Source: Xanthomonas hyacinthi
Lineage (GTDB): Bacteria; Pseudomonadota; Gammaproteobacteria; Xanthomonadales; Xanthomonadaceae
DNA: 64,000 bases
Reading direction: 5' to 3'
Assembly: GCF_009769165.1 (NCBI RefSeq)
Contig: NZ_CP043476.1
Coordinates: forward strand, 248,001 to 312,000
Shown here piece by piece: positions 1 through 8,191 of the stretch. Every line of letters starts with the position of its first letter. Position 1 is the stretch's first letter. The position numbers were made by a program, and so were the translations under genes. Below the pieces are notes generated by a model. It was not told the origin of the DNA, ran no database searches, and saw only the letters and a list, made by a program, of their open reading frames with translations.

Positions 1-17
1 CGCATGCGGCTATCACC

Positions 18-39
18 AGGCCCCGCTTCGGCGGGGCCT
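18..39 (+). terminator. Intrinsic terminator of an upstream gene
   Basis: A 9-bp GC-rich stem closed by a TTCG tetraloop, followed by a short T/C-rich stretch. It most likely ends a gene lying off the left edge and insulates the metallophore operon that follows. Confidence 0.6.
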
Positions 40-156
40 TCTCGTTGGCGGACGGCGCAGCGCCGCATGCGGCGCACGGCGGCAGCGGGTACGCTTGGCG
101 GACACGGCCGGCGTGGCGACGCCGGCACCCTGTCCACCTGCCTGGAGAGAATCCGC

Positions 157-519
157 ATGTCCATCCCATCGCGCCCGTCCACCGCCCTCGCCGGCGCCGT
201 CCTGCTCGGCGGGTTGGGCCTGTCTGCCTCCGCGCTGGCGATGACCGACCTGGCCCAGGGCTACGCGCTCGGCGCACAGGCCGCGGCGCCGCAGAGCGCA
301 AGCACCGCCGCCACGCCGGCGCCGGCGCAGGCGCAAGCCAAGCCCGAGACCAAGCAGGCAGACGCGGGCAACGCCAAGAACGCCGAGGGCAAGTGCGGCG
401 CGCATGCGCAGGACACAGCCAAGGCCCAGACCGACACGCACGCCAGCGCCGCTGCGCACGACGACAAGGCGATGGCCGAAGGCAAGTGCGGCGAGGGCAA
501 GTGCAGTGGCGGCGGCTGA
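157..519 (+). CDS. hvfA: HvfA-family RiPP precursor (copper-binding metallophore type)
   Basis: A 120-residue secreted precursor. The start at 157 is chosen because a GGAGAGA ribosome site lies just upstream and the N-terminus then reads as a classic Sec signal peptide ending near ALA-MTDL (residues 1-29). The middle is low-complexity Ala/Gln/Pro/Lys. The tail carries three Cys in [10 protein letters not shown] and EGKCS motifs, the hallmark of HvfA/bufferin precursors. In that family, DUF692-type (MNIO) enzymes oxidise such Cys residues into copper-binding heterocycles. The next two genes are the matching maturase and partner protein and overlap it, so the three are one operon. The modification here is inferred from the family, not seen in the sequence. 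Confidence 0.85.
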   Translation: MSIPSRPSTALAGAVLLGGLGLSASALAMTDLAQGYALGAQAAAPQSASTAATPAPAQAQAKPETKQADAGNAKNAEGKCGAHAQDTAKAQTDTHASAAAHDDKAMAEGKCGEGKCSGGG

Positions 520-1381
520 TTCCGCGCCGCGCCTGCTGCCTGCGGCGAGCGCCGGACTCGGCCTGCGCCGCGGCCTGCTGCCGGAGCTGCTGCAGGCGCC
601 GCCGGCGGCGTTCGATTTCCTGGAATGCGCGCCGGACAACTGGATCGGCGTCGGCGGCCGCCTGGGCGCGATGCTGGACACGCTGTGCGCGCGCCATCCG
701 CTGAGCTGCCATGGCCTGTCGCTGTCGCTCGGCGGCGTGGCGCCATTGGACACGGAACTGCTGCAGCAGACCCGGCAATTCCTGGATCGGCACAAGGTCG
801 CGCTGTACAGCGAACACCTGAGCTACAGCGCCGACGACGGCCAGCTCTACGAACTGCTGCCGCTGCCGTTCACCGACGAAGCGGTGCGCCATGCCGGCGC
901 GCGCATCGCCCAGGCGCAGGATGCGCTGGGCCGGCGCATCGCGGTGGAGAACGTGTCCTACTACGCCGCGCCGGGCCAGGCGCTGAGCGAAGCGCAGTTC
1001 GTCGTCGCGGTGCTGGCCGAAGCCGATTGCGACCTGCTGCTGGACGTCAACAACGTCTGCGTCAACGCCGCCAACCATGGCTACGACGCCCTCGCCTTCC
1101 TCGCAGCGATGCCCGGCGCACGCATCGCCTCGTACCACATCGCCGGGCATCGCGACGACGCCGCCAGCGCGCTGAAGATCGATACCCATGGCGCGGCGGT
1201 GGCGGCCGATGTCTGGGATCTGCTCGACGCCGCCTACCGCCTGCACGGCGTGCGCCCGACCCTGCTGGAGCGCGACAGCCAGTTCCCGCCGCTGCCCGAC
1301 CTGCTGCACGAGGTGCAACGCATCCGCGACGCGCAGGCGCAGGCCGTGCCGTTCCAGGCGGCACGGGTAGCGCATGGCTGA
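506..1381 (+). CDS. hvfB: HvfB-family MNIO peptide maturase (DUF692)
   Basis: A 291-residue DUF692 protein, the usual size for multinuclear non-haem iron-dependent oxidases that modify precursor cysteines. I start it at the GTG at 506, inside the precursor gene, because the protein then begins just ahead of the family's N-terminal GLGLRRGLL segment. Metal-site segments visible in order are ENVSYYA (about residue 148), DVNNV (about 180), YHIAGH (about 210), DTHG and LERDSQFP. It overlaps the precursor by 14 bases and the following gene by 8, which implies translational coupling. It acts in the cytoplasm before export of the precursor. Confidence 0.88.
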   Translation: MAAADSAPRLLPAASAGLGLRRGLLPELLQAPPAAFDFLECAPDNWIGVGGRLGAMLDTLCARHPLSCHGLSLSLGGVAPLDTELLQQTRQFLDRHKVALYSEHLSYSADDGQLYELLPLPFTDEAVRHAGARIAQAQDALGRRIAVENVSYYAAPGQALSEAQFVVAVLAEADCDLLLDVNNVCVNAANHGYDALAFLAAMPGARIASYHIAGHRDDAASALKIDTHGAAVAADVWDLLDAAYRLHGVRPTLLERDSQFPPLPDLLHEVQRIRDAQAQAVPFQAARVAHG

Positions 1382-2120
1382 ATCGCTGCACGCGCAGCAG
1401 TTCGCGCTGGCCCTGCACCTGCGCGACCCGCAGCGGCACGCGCCGCCGCCGGACATCGAACCGCGGCGCCTGGCGGTGTACCGCGCGTTGTTCTTCGACA
1501 ACATCGCGCAACTGCTCGCCTCGCACTTCCCGGTGCTGCACGCCACCCTCGACGGGGAGGCATGGCACGCATTGCTGCGCGCCTTCTGCGCCGAACACCG
1601 CGCCCGCACGCCGCTGTTCCCGCGTGTCGGTGGCGAGTTCGTAAGCTTCCTGCAGCAACACCGCGCGGATGCGCAGCGGCCGTGGCTGGCGGAGCTGGCG
1701 CACTACGAGACGGTCGAGCTGGAGGTGCAGATCGACGACGCACCGCTACCGCCGCACGACCCGCACGGCGACCTGCTCGCAGGCATTCCGCAGCTATCGC
1801 CGTGGCTGCGCCTGCTGCGCTATCGCTGGCCGGTGCAGCGCATCGGCCCGGCCTGGCAGCCGAGCGCAGCGCCCGCACAGCCGACCTGCCTGCTGGCGCG
1901 GCGCGATGCCGACGGCCAGGTGCACTTCGCCGAACTGGCGCCGCTGGCCCATGCACTGGTCGAGCGGCTGCGCGACGGCGAGCACAGCGGGCGCGCGCTG
2001 CTGCTGCACCTGGCCGCCGAGCACGGCCAGGACCCGGGCGTACTGCTGCACGACGGCACTGCGCTGCTTGCGCGCCTGCGCGAACAAGGCAGCGTGCTCG
2101 GCACCTGCCTGCTCGCCTGA
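1374..2120 (+). CDS. hvfC: HvfC/BufC-family partner protein (DUF2063)
   Basis: A 248-residue protein with the DUF2063 N-terminal domain (an [13 protein letters not shown] segment near residue 31, followed by a helical region). Proteins of this family accompany DUF692 maturases and are thought to present the precursor peptide to the enzyme. The start overlaps the maturase stop by 8 bases. No DoxX-like membrane protein, which follows in some related operons, is present, and a repeat hairpin comes next. Operon membership is seen directly; the presenting role is family knowledge. Confidence 0.85.
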   Translation: MAESLHAQQFALALHLRDPQRHAPPPDIEPRRLAVYRALFFDNIAQLLASHFPVLHATLDGEAWHALLRAFCAEHRARTPLFPRVGGEFVSFLQQHRADAQRPWLAELAHYETVELEVQIDDAPLPPHDPHGDLLAGIPQLSPWLRLLRYRWPVQRIGPAWQPSAAPAQPTCLLARRDADGQVHFAELAPLAHALVERLRDGEHSGRALLLHLAAEHGQDPGVLLHDGTALLARLREQGSVLGTCLLA

Positions 2121-2179
2121 GGCGCGCCGCGCAATCAGCGAGCACCGTGGCATTTCGATCCACCGGATCATGGCCACTT

Positions 2180-2246
2180 GTGGGAGCGACTTCAGTCGCG
2201 ACAGGCATTACCGGTAAAAGCCCGTCGCGACTGAAGTCGCTCCCAC
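2180..2246. repeat. 23-bp perfect inverted repeat, dispersed hairpin unit
   Basis: Two 23-bp arms (2180-2202 and 2224-2246) are exact reverse complements with a 21-base spacer containing TTACCGGT. The arm reads GTGGGAGCGACTTCAGTCGC and continues GAC. It sits just past the hvf operon and may act as terminator or mRNA stabiliser. The pattern resembles REP-like hairpins common in Xanthomonas and Pseudomonas. A related but longer hairpin lies in the hut operon of this window. Confidence 0.8.
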
Positions 2247-2413
2247 ACCATGTCGCCGACTGTAGATGCGCGACTGGAATGTCGCCCCGTCGATCTGCGC
2301 AAATCCGTACTGCCGCTCTGCGGCGCCTGCGTTGCCCCATTGATTTGCCTTCGCCAGGCTTGCGCAAGCACCACTGCGGCGGGCGTTTAGCCGCGCTCTG
2401 CTACCCTTGCCGG

Positions 2414-3058
2414 ATGAATGATCGCGTCGACAACCCGTCCCAGCCCCTTGCGGTCACCCCCATGTCGCGGCGATTCCGTGGCTATCTGCCGGTGGTGGTG
2501 GACGTGGAGACCGGCGGGTTCGACTGGAACCGGCACGCGCTGCTGGAGATCGCTGTGGTGCCGATCGAGATGGACGAGACCGGCCAGCTGTATCCCGGCG
2601 CCACCACCGGCGCGCACGTGGTGCCGGCCCCCGGTACCGCCATCGACCCGAAGTCGCTGGAAGTCACCGGCATCATCCTCGACCACCCGTTCCGCTTCGC
2701 CAAGCCCGAGCGCGAGGCGCTGGACCACGTGTTCACCCCGGTGCGCGCGGCGGTGAAGAAGTACGGCTGCCAGCGCGCGATCTTGGTCGGCCACAACGCC
2801 CACTTCGACCTGAACTTCCTCAACGCCACCGTGGCCCGCTGCGGCCACAAGCGCAACCCGTTCCACCCCTTCAGCGTGTTCGACACCGTGACCCTGGCCG
2901 GCATCGCCTACGGCCAGACCGTGCTGGCGCGCGCCGTGCAGGCCGCCGGCTTCGACTGGAACGCCGCCGACGCGCACAGCGCCGTCTACGACACCGAGCA
3001 GACCGCCCGCCTGTTCTGCAAGATCGCCAACGCCTGGCCGGCGCCGCAGATCGGTTGA
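2414..3058 (+). CDS. rnt: Ribonuclease T (3'-exoribonuclease)
   Basis: A 214-residue DEDD-family exonuclease that trims 3' ends of tRNA and other stable RNAs. The ExoI motif DVETGG is at about residues 30-35, ExoII HNAHFD at about 127-132 and Exo[11 protein letters not shown] near 185-192, so the four acidic residues and the catalytic His are all present. The length fits RNase T. The start at 2414 lies after a repeat-bearing intergenic region. It stands alone on the plus strand, and the foreign AT-rich block begins within about 150 bases of its stop. Confidence 0.93.
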   Translation: MNDRVDNPSQPLAVTPMSRRFRGYLPVVVDVETGGFDWNRHALLEIAVVPIEMDETGQLYPGATTGAHVVPAPGTAIDPKSLEVTGIILDHPFRFAKPEREALDHVFTPVRAAVKKYGCQRAILVGHNAHFDLNFLNATVARCGHKRNPFHPFSVFDTVTLAGIAYGQTVLARAVQAAGFDWNAADAHSAVYDTEQTARLFCKIANAWPAPQIG

Positions 3059-3205
3059 AGGTTCTTGTATGTCCTGGAAGCAGCCCTACCGTAACTTTTA
3101 TCGGGCCGCGCCCAAGTTAGCCGGTACGATCCAGCCAGCCTTGCGTAGTTATGCCAGCAGCGCTTAATGAGAATGGCTGTAGTCAATAGTGTGCGACTAT
3201 TAAGC

Positions 3206-4030
3206 TTACGCGTGGCTTTCTCCTCCCTTGCTGATCAGAAAGAAAATTTTAATCGAAGATCGAAAAGTCTTTATTATGGGCAGCCAGTCCCCAAGAAGAG
3301 AGGCTCTTCTTACGTGAACTGAGAAAAAATTACCGGACATTAACTGTATTCTTTTAATTTGAACATATACATGGGGCGATGAAACGCAGGCCGGGGCGAT
3401 CAAGGAATTTGCAACCAAACGAGAAAGCCGGCCGTTAAAATCGCGATATGGGTGCAACGCTACCAAGTAAGTGAAAGCTATTGCCGCACCAATTAGTGAA
3501 GGAGGATGCTTTAACAGCAACTCATAAGCTGTTGACAGCTCGTCTTCGATTTTTGTGGGACATAAATAAGTAAAAACTCGCCCGTGTTCATCGGGCGAAG
3601 TACGTGCATATCCATCACGAATATCCATACTCTCCCCCGAGATATTCCCCGTGACACTATTGAGCAATAATCTAAATTCGCTAATACGACACCCAATCGA
3701 TTTTCTGATTATCTGGCAATTAGCTAAAAATAGCTCGCCCTCGAAGGCTTCACTTTCTATGTTCGTGATTTTAACTGCCAGTGGATCTGGGAGACGAGCG
3801 ATGTCGTCAATAAAAAGGCTAGCGCCACTCAAGCCATATTTTAAATTGAAATCATTACTTGCCAAAGGAGGAACTTCAAACCAGGGGGTCATCGACGAGT
3901 TTTTTATGAGACTTAATTCATAATCAGCCTCAAGGCAATCTTGATAGAAAATCTCGCAAAGCTGATCTAGGTCGGGCTTTTTAATATCCGTATATGCTGG
4001 AAGCATGAAGATTTTGCGCGTTATATCCAT
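3206..4030 (-). CDS. Fic-domain protein
   Basis: A 274-residue protein with a Fic core in its C-terminal half. The active-site loop at residues 193-201 reads HPYRDFNGR against the family consensus HPFx(D/E)GN(G/K)R. The catalytic His, acidic residue, Asn and Arg are kept, but the Gly after Asp is Phe. Fic enzymes transfer AMP or other phosphate-containing groups to protein hydroxyls. No clear inhibitory-helix motif was found. Its ATG shares a base with the stop of the TolC-like gene (TGATG), so it is the last cistron of the secretion operon. Base composition is far more AT-rich than the surrounding core genome. The target is unknown; modification of an exported substrate or of a host factor are both possible. 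Confidence 0.75.
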   Translation of the reverse strand: MDITRKIFMLPAYTDIKKPDLDQLCEIFYQDCLEADYELSLIKNSSMTPWFEVPPLASNDFNLKYGLSGASLFIDDIARLPDPLAVKITNIESEAFEGELFLANCQIIRKSIGCRISEFRLLLNSVTGNISGESMDIRDGYARTSPDEHGRVFTYLCPTKIEDELSTAYELLLKHPPSLIGAAIAFTYLVALHPYRDFNGRLSRLVANSLIAPACVSSPHVYVQIKRIQLMSGNFFSVHVRRASLLGDWLPIIKTFRSSIKIFFLISKGGESHA

Positions 4031-5346
4031 CAGTATGATAAAATTCGAGAAATTGTTTCCATGTCCTGCTGTCCAAGCTCTCTCGTCGTTGCGATCAACT
4101 TAACTTGGGCTACCAGGTAATTGTATCGCGCATATGCCAGTTGAAGCTCGCATTCAGCCCGACGGCCAATCGCTACAGCTAGATCGGTGAAATCTCGCTG
4201 ACCAATTTTGTAACCTTTACCAATAAGCTCCTCAGACAAAATGGCGGCAGCTACAGACCGCGCTGACGCTTCAAGTCGCTTACTCGAATTAGAAATATAG
4301 GCGTAGTAGTCACTTATATCATTACGTATCTGCGCCACCTCGATTTCTAAATTTGAAACAGCCAAATCTCTTTGACTTTCGGCTGTTTTGATATTGGATT
4401 CAATTAAAAATCCTGAGAACAAAGGCACGCTTACGTTAATACCGACATATTTATCCCAGCATCTGACACGGCCGTCGTTGCTCAGTGAAAATTGCTCGAA
4501 ATTAACAGAACTGTATGTTGCCTCCAGGCTCACTTCTGGTAAGCGGGCAGACCGCGCGGATTTCACCTTTTCGGCGGATGTTCGAATTAATCTCTCAAGG
4601 TAAGCCAATTTAGAGTTATGAGTTTGTGCAAGTTGATACCATGCTAAAAGGCTTCGATTCTCTACAAAGCTGAAGTTCTGGCTCTCCTTGAATGGGCCAA
4701 CTTCTTTAAGGTCAAGCCCAGACATTCGACTTAGCTTATGCAAACTCGAATCCAAATCACTGGCATACTCAAGTCTTTGCGCAGCTATATACTCATAATA
4801 TGATTCGGCTTGGGCAGTATCAACTTTAGCAGCATATCCTCCTGCGTATTGGCGTCTTGTGATCTTGAGAGCCTGCGCGTATGCGTCTTCGTATCTGGAA
4901 TATACGTCTACAATCTTCGCCTGCAAAACACTAGTCAGGTAAGCCTCAATCAAGCTTTCCTCGAGCAAATTGACGTTATAGTCCCTTTGATAGCGCGCAC
5001 CTTCGTAAGACTGCTTACTAGCTCTATAGGCGTATATATTTTCGGCAGAAAATAATTTCTGAGCAACCTGGATGCCGCGCGAGAATGATTTAGAGTACCC
5101 ACGAAATTCGACATCCCGGTATTCTACATTTTCCTTATCTAATGTATAAAACGCATTTGCAGTCGGAAAAAATTTGGCCCGGGCTCCGACTAATTCTTGT
5201 TTGGAAACTTCCACAGAGCTATCAAACCCAGCGTATTGAGGGTTATTCTCTCTAGTAGCCTGATAAATTTCAGAAAGGCTCGATGCGATACAGCAGGGAG
5301 CGTACGAATTCAGTAGTGATAATATAAATATCGCGGCGATTTTCAT
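4030..5346 (-). CDS. TolC-family outer-membrane efflux protein
   Basis: A 438-residue protein, close to the usual size of TolC-type channels. The start at 5346 gives a signal peptide (MKIAAIFILSLLNS..., about 25 residues) and has AGGGA upstream. The body shows two repeats of long amphipathic helices with outer-membrane features, such as LPEVSLEATYS and VSVPLFSGF in the second half, typical of the TolC duplication. It would form the outer-membrane exit duct of a type I secretion machine together with the HlyD-like protein encoded upstream. It is coupled to the Fic gene by a one-base overlap and separated from the protease-like gene by a gap of about 110 bases. Confidence 0.85.
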   Translation of the reverse strand: MKIAAIFILSLLNSYAPCCIASSLSEIYQATRENNPQYAGFDSSVEVSKQELVGARAKFFPTANAFYTLDKENVEYRDVEFRGYSKSFSRGIQVAQKLFSAENIYAYRASKQSYEGARYQRDYNVNLLEESLIEAYLTSVLQAKIVDVYSRYEDAYAQALKITRRQYAGGYAAKVDTAQAESYYEYIAAQRLEYASDLDSSLHKLSRMSGLDLKEVGPFKESQNFSFVENRSLLAWYQLAQTHNSKLAYLERLIRTSAEKVKSARSARLPEVSLEATYSSVNFEQFSLSNDGRVRCWDKYVGINVSVPLFSGFLIESNIKTAESQRDLAVSNLEIEVAQIRNDISDYYAYISNSSKRLEASARSVAAAILSEELIGKGYKIGQRDFTDLAVAIGRRAECELQLAYARYNYLVAQVKLIATTRELGQQDMETISRILSY

Positions 5347-5454
5347 AGGTTCCCTAAGGATTGTCTGATTAACCCACTTGCGCAACGCTTAACCTATTTA
5401 TTTTACTGAGCTGCAAGGCGGCGATGCATGGGTTAATCAGAAATTTCCTAATGC

Positions 5455-6705
5455 TCAATTTAAAGAATAGCAAGAGTCCTTTATGTTGAGATAAAGATCT
5501 TTTTGACTTAACCAGCTGTAGCCAAGAGACCAAGGCATGATGTATCTATCTCCACCAACACCAATGTATTTGGAGGGAAAATTTTGGCCGCTGATCTGGA
5601 TGTTAACGTGACCCAAAATCGCTTCGGCCGTGCGCGCCCCATCAGCAGTCAAATAAGTTATCGAGCGCCTTAATCTTAACGGTATCTTATGCATATCCAT
5701 GCCGTGCAACTTGGCGTCGAAGGAAGCACCGGTGTCGATCACGATATCAGTGTCTACGTTATTTATTTTCGCAGGCACCGCTATCCTGCTCCAATCACCA
5801 ACTGGGCTGGAACTATTGATTAGCGGAGCGTTACAGCTGTGTGGGGAATAACCAACCCAAATTTGCAACTTACGGCTACTTAATTTTATGCCATCGAGCT
5901 GTCTCAACACGTCCAGTCCCAAGATATTGAGATCGGCTTTAATTGGCTGAAAGAGCACATTAATGAATCTCACATCGTTAACGCTTACATTCAAAATTTG
6001 AGCTGCGGTTTCGTCAAAAACTTCGCCCTCCGGAGCAATACCAGAAATCTGATGCAAAGTCTGATAGCTCAATGCAGAGTTTGAAGCCGCCGTGTCAATG
6101 ACGAACTTAGCCGCGATCGATTTACCCTTAATATCGAGCATCGCAATAATTGTTGGGACCCCGTTATGAGCAGTGATTTCAGTCTCTGCGTATTGCCCAT
6201 CTAATGTTAACCTAAGGTCATCTCGTTTTGCAGGATTCAAACCGCTGGCAGAGGGTACAGTTTGCAGGAGTGCAGCAATATTGGCCGGCAAGTCATTTAG
6301 CCTCCTTCTTTTAAGTGAAGGACCGTAAAAAAGTGAAGCTAGTTGCCGTGCATCTGCGTAACGTCCCCATAAGAAATAGTTTCCTATGCTCACATATAAA
6401 CATTGTCGATAGAGATCATCACTAGACAGACTGGCGCGATACTGTTGTCGGCACGAATTCTCTTGGTCGAGTGCGGTTAAATGGATTCCAGGTGCTATGC
6501 GATCTTTAACCAAATCTCTCAAAAGACCTGTCCCTACCGCGTGCTTGTCTATCGCGAGTAACTTCTCGTAGTGTCCACTCCGCAATGCCATATCCACTTT
6601 CACAAAGTTATCCGCATGCATGACCGGAGCCGGCTCCCTTTCTAGCGCCCCAACTGTTGGCGACAACATAGCTGCCGCCAATGCCAAAAAAAAATGAATT
6701 CTCAT
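5455..6705 (-). CDS. Exported retropepsin-like protein with two aspartyl sites
   Basis: A 416-residue protein with a clear signal peptide (MRIHFFLALAAAMLSPTVGA). Two retropepsin-like half-sites lie in one chain: IDTAAS with Asp204 and IDTGAS with Asp324. Each is followed by beta-rich sequence, and ILGLDVLRQL after the first matches the family's second conserved element. One chain could therefore form a pepsin-like active site that is normally made by two subunits. The first site has DTA in place of DTG. Its ATG overlaps the stop of a paralogue of equal length (ATGA). The AT-rich operon context with TolC and HlyD suggests periplasmic processing of an exported product. The substrate is not known. 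Confidence 0.75.
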   Translation of the reverse strand: MRIHFFLALAAAMLSPTVGALEREPAPVMHADNFVKVDMALRSGHYEKLLAIDKHAVGTGLLRDLVKDRIAPGIHLTALDQENSCRQQYRASLSSDDLYRQCLYVSIGNYFLWGRYADARQLASLFYGPSLKRRRLNDLPANIAALLQTVPSASGLNPAKRDDLRLTLDGQYAETEITAHNGVPTIIAMLDIKGKSIAAKFVIDTAASNSALSYQTLHQISGIAPEGEVFDETAAQILNVSVNDVRFINVLFQPIKADLNILGLDVLRQLDGIKLSSRKLQIWVGYSPHSCNAPLINSSSPVGDWSRIAVPAKINNVDTDIVIDTGASFDAKLHGMDMHKIPLRLRRSITYLTADGARTAEAILGHVNIQISGQNFPSKYIGVGGDRYIMPWSLGYSWLSQKDLYLNIKDSCYSLN

Positions 6706-7952
6706 TGAATTAAAGGGTTAGTTGAAAAGCAAACCAAGTTCTTCCCGATATCCCAGGAAAACTCAGCTTGGTTAGCGAAACCGATTTTCCATGGGTGAAA
6801 GGTTGTAGGAAGCGAGGTTCCAAAGAATTCTGTCTTAGCACTACCCCAGGTCGTTTTAACCTCAGCAACCCCCCGGACGTATTGAACCGCTCCTCGACTC
6901 CATGGTGAGACATGCACATAGCTTTCGAATTTATCTTTCCCAAAATTACGCAAATCCATTCCATCGGCTTGAAGAGGACTATTGCTACCTGTTTCGACCT
7001 TGATTAATACAGGTCGCGGCCCGATTACAGCCGGTACTCTCACGCTGGCCCATCCTCCAGATGGCTCTGATGTGATTACGCCACGTGACTTGCATAGACT
7101 CGCAAATTCCTGATCACTGACACGAGAAAATTTGTCCTGCGTCAGCTTTGAGGGTCCAAGCAGCCTAAGTAGATCCCGGCCCAATATATTAAATTCAACA
7201 TCCGTGTCGGCCATATAGATGTTTCTTAACCTGACACCATTGATTTCAAGCGTAAGTGGGCCGATCAGATTATAGCTTCCAACCTCTTTTCCAGACTTTA
7301 TTATTGGCTGAAAGCCAAGCACAGTCTTGACACCAAGGAAATCCACAATCTTTTTATTGAGAATCGAGTAGGACGACCCGAGGTCGATAACTAAATCTAC
7401 GTTCGCACTCCTTTCCGAATTTAATGTATTCCCCACTTTGAGTCTTACAAGCGGTATGCCATATTTATTATTGACATTTTCCACACCCTCACGCTCTATT
7501 TCTTCCACAATAGTACCAGCAGTGAAGCTATCACGCAGGAACTTGGGGTAAGTTAGATAAATTTGATTGAGATCCGGAATGCCTGATAGCGCCGCACTAT
7601 AAGCTCTCATATCCGCCATGGCGCCGGCCCACTGCATGTATGAACCAACCATTAAATAGTTGCCTGCCTTGATAAGCTGGCATGCGGCTTTTGCTTTAAT
7701 ATCGCCTGCGCTGAGGCTAGCAATGCACTTATCAGCTGCGTTAGTTGAAACGTCTAGTTGACCATTGATGCGATAGTACCCGGCCTTGGAAAAATAGCCA
7801 TATGCATCGTTAGCACTAGACTGCTCTTTCAGCTTAGCGGCATTTCCATTCTTCACGGACTTAAAAACCAAATTAATGCTATCCTCAGTAAAATCAGATG
7901 CAAATATGGAGGCTGAGAATAAAAGACCGAAGGCGCACAAATAGTATTTCAT
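6702..7952 (-). CDS. Paralogous exported retropepsin-like protein, catalytic motifs altered
   Basis: A 416-residue paralogue of the next gene with the same architecture: signal peptide (MKYYLCAFGLLFSASIFA), an alpha-helical N-terminal third and two protease-like halves. The expected DTG triads read DLG (Asp190) and ETG (Glu320), while the FNILGRDLLRLLG element is kept. It may therefore be a non-catalytic partner, chaperone or pseudo-enzyme rather than a protease. Its stop overlaps the start of the intact-looking paralogue, so the two are probably made in equal amounts and may pair. It follows a hairpin that separates it from the truncated substrate-like gene. Confidence 0.7.
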   Translation of the reverse strand: MKYYLCAFGLLFSASIFASDFTEDSINLVFKSVKNGNAAKLKEQSSANDAYGYFSKAGYYRINGQLDVSTNAADKCIASLSAGDIKAKAACQLIKAGNYLMVGSYMQWAGAMADMRAYSAALSGIPDLNQIYLTYPKFLRDSFTAGTIVEEIEREGVENVNNKYGIPLVRLKVGNTLNSERSANVDLVIDLGSSYSILNKKIVDFLGVKTVLGFQPIIKSGKEVGSYNLIGPLTLEINGVRLRNIYMADTDVEFNILGRDLLRLLGPSKLTQDKFSRVSDQEFASLCKSRGVITSEPSGGWASVRVPAVIGPRPVLIKVETGSNSPLQADGMDLRNFGKDKFESYVHVSPWSRGAVQYVRGVAEVKTTWGSAKTEFFGTSLPTTFHPWKIGFANQAEFSWDIGKNLVCFSTNPLIQ

Positions 7953-7965
7953 GTATTCTCCAAGT

Positions 7966-7995
7966 TTGGCGCCGCCATAGTTAGCACGGCGCCAA
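7966..7995. terminator. Hairpin between the truncated gene and the protease-like genes
   Basis: A perfect 9-bp stem (TTGGCGCCG / CGGCGCCAA) with a 12-base loop, a few bases past the stop at 8000. No long T tract follows on the minus strand. It could be a partial terminator that keeps expression of the upstream substrate-like gene higher than that of the downstream maturation genes. Confidence 0.45.
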
Positions 7996-7999
7996 AATA

Positions 8000-8191
8000 T
8001 TACAGATCGAGCTGAATCGTTAAATTAGTGGCGAAAGTATTGCTTGAACTATCATAGGTCGTGGAAACACCTACCGTGACTCCATCAGAGACCTGAGAAC
8101 TCCAGGAAGCGGTGGCAGTGGTCGAGGTGAATTCGTTCGTCTTGATATCGATGGAGTAAATTGTATTGTCAACCTGAATACTGCCCTTTAA
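8000..8191 (-). pseudogene. C-terminal remnant of a beta-rich, Ser/Thr-rich protein
   Basis: About 62 codons are open on the minus strand and end in TAA at 8000. The 5' part is replaced by the IS5-family element that ends at 8192. The remnant is rich in Ser, Thr, Val and Asn with alternating hydrophobic residues and ends TNLTIQLDL, suggesting a beta-sheet secreted protein. It lies directly ahead of the protease-like, TolC and Fic genes and in the same direction, so it is the best candidate for the exported substrate of the locus. I do not recognise the family. It is too short and broken to be a functional gene here. Confidence 0.5.
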
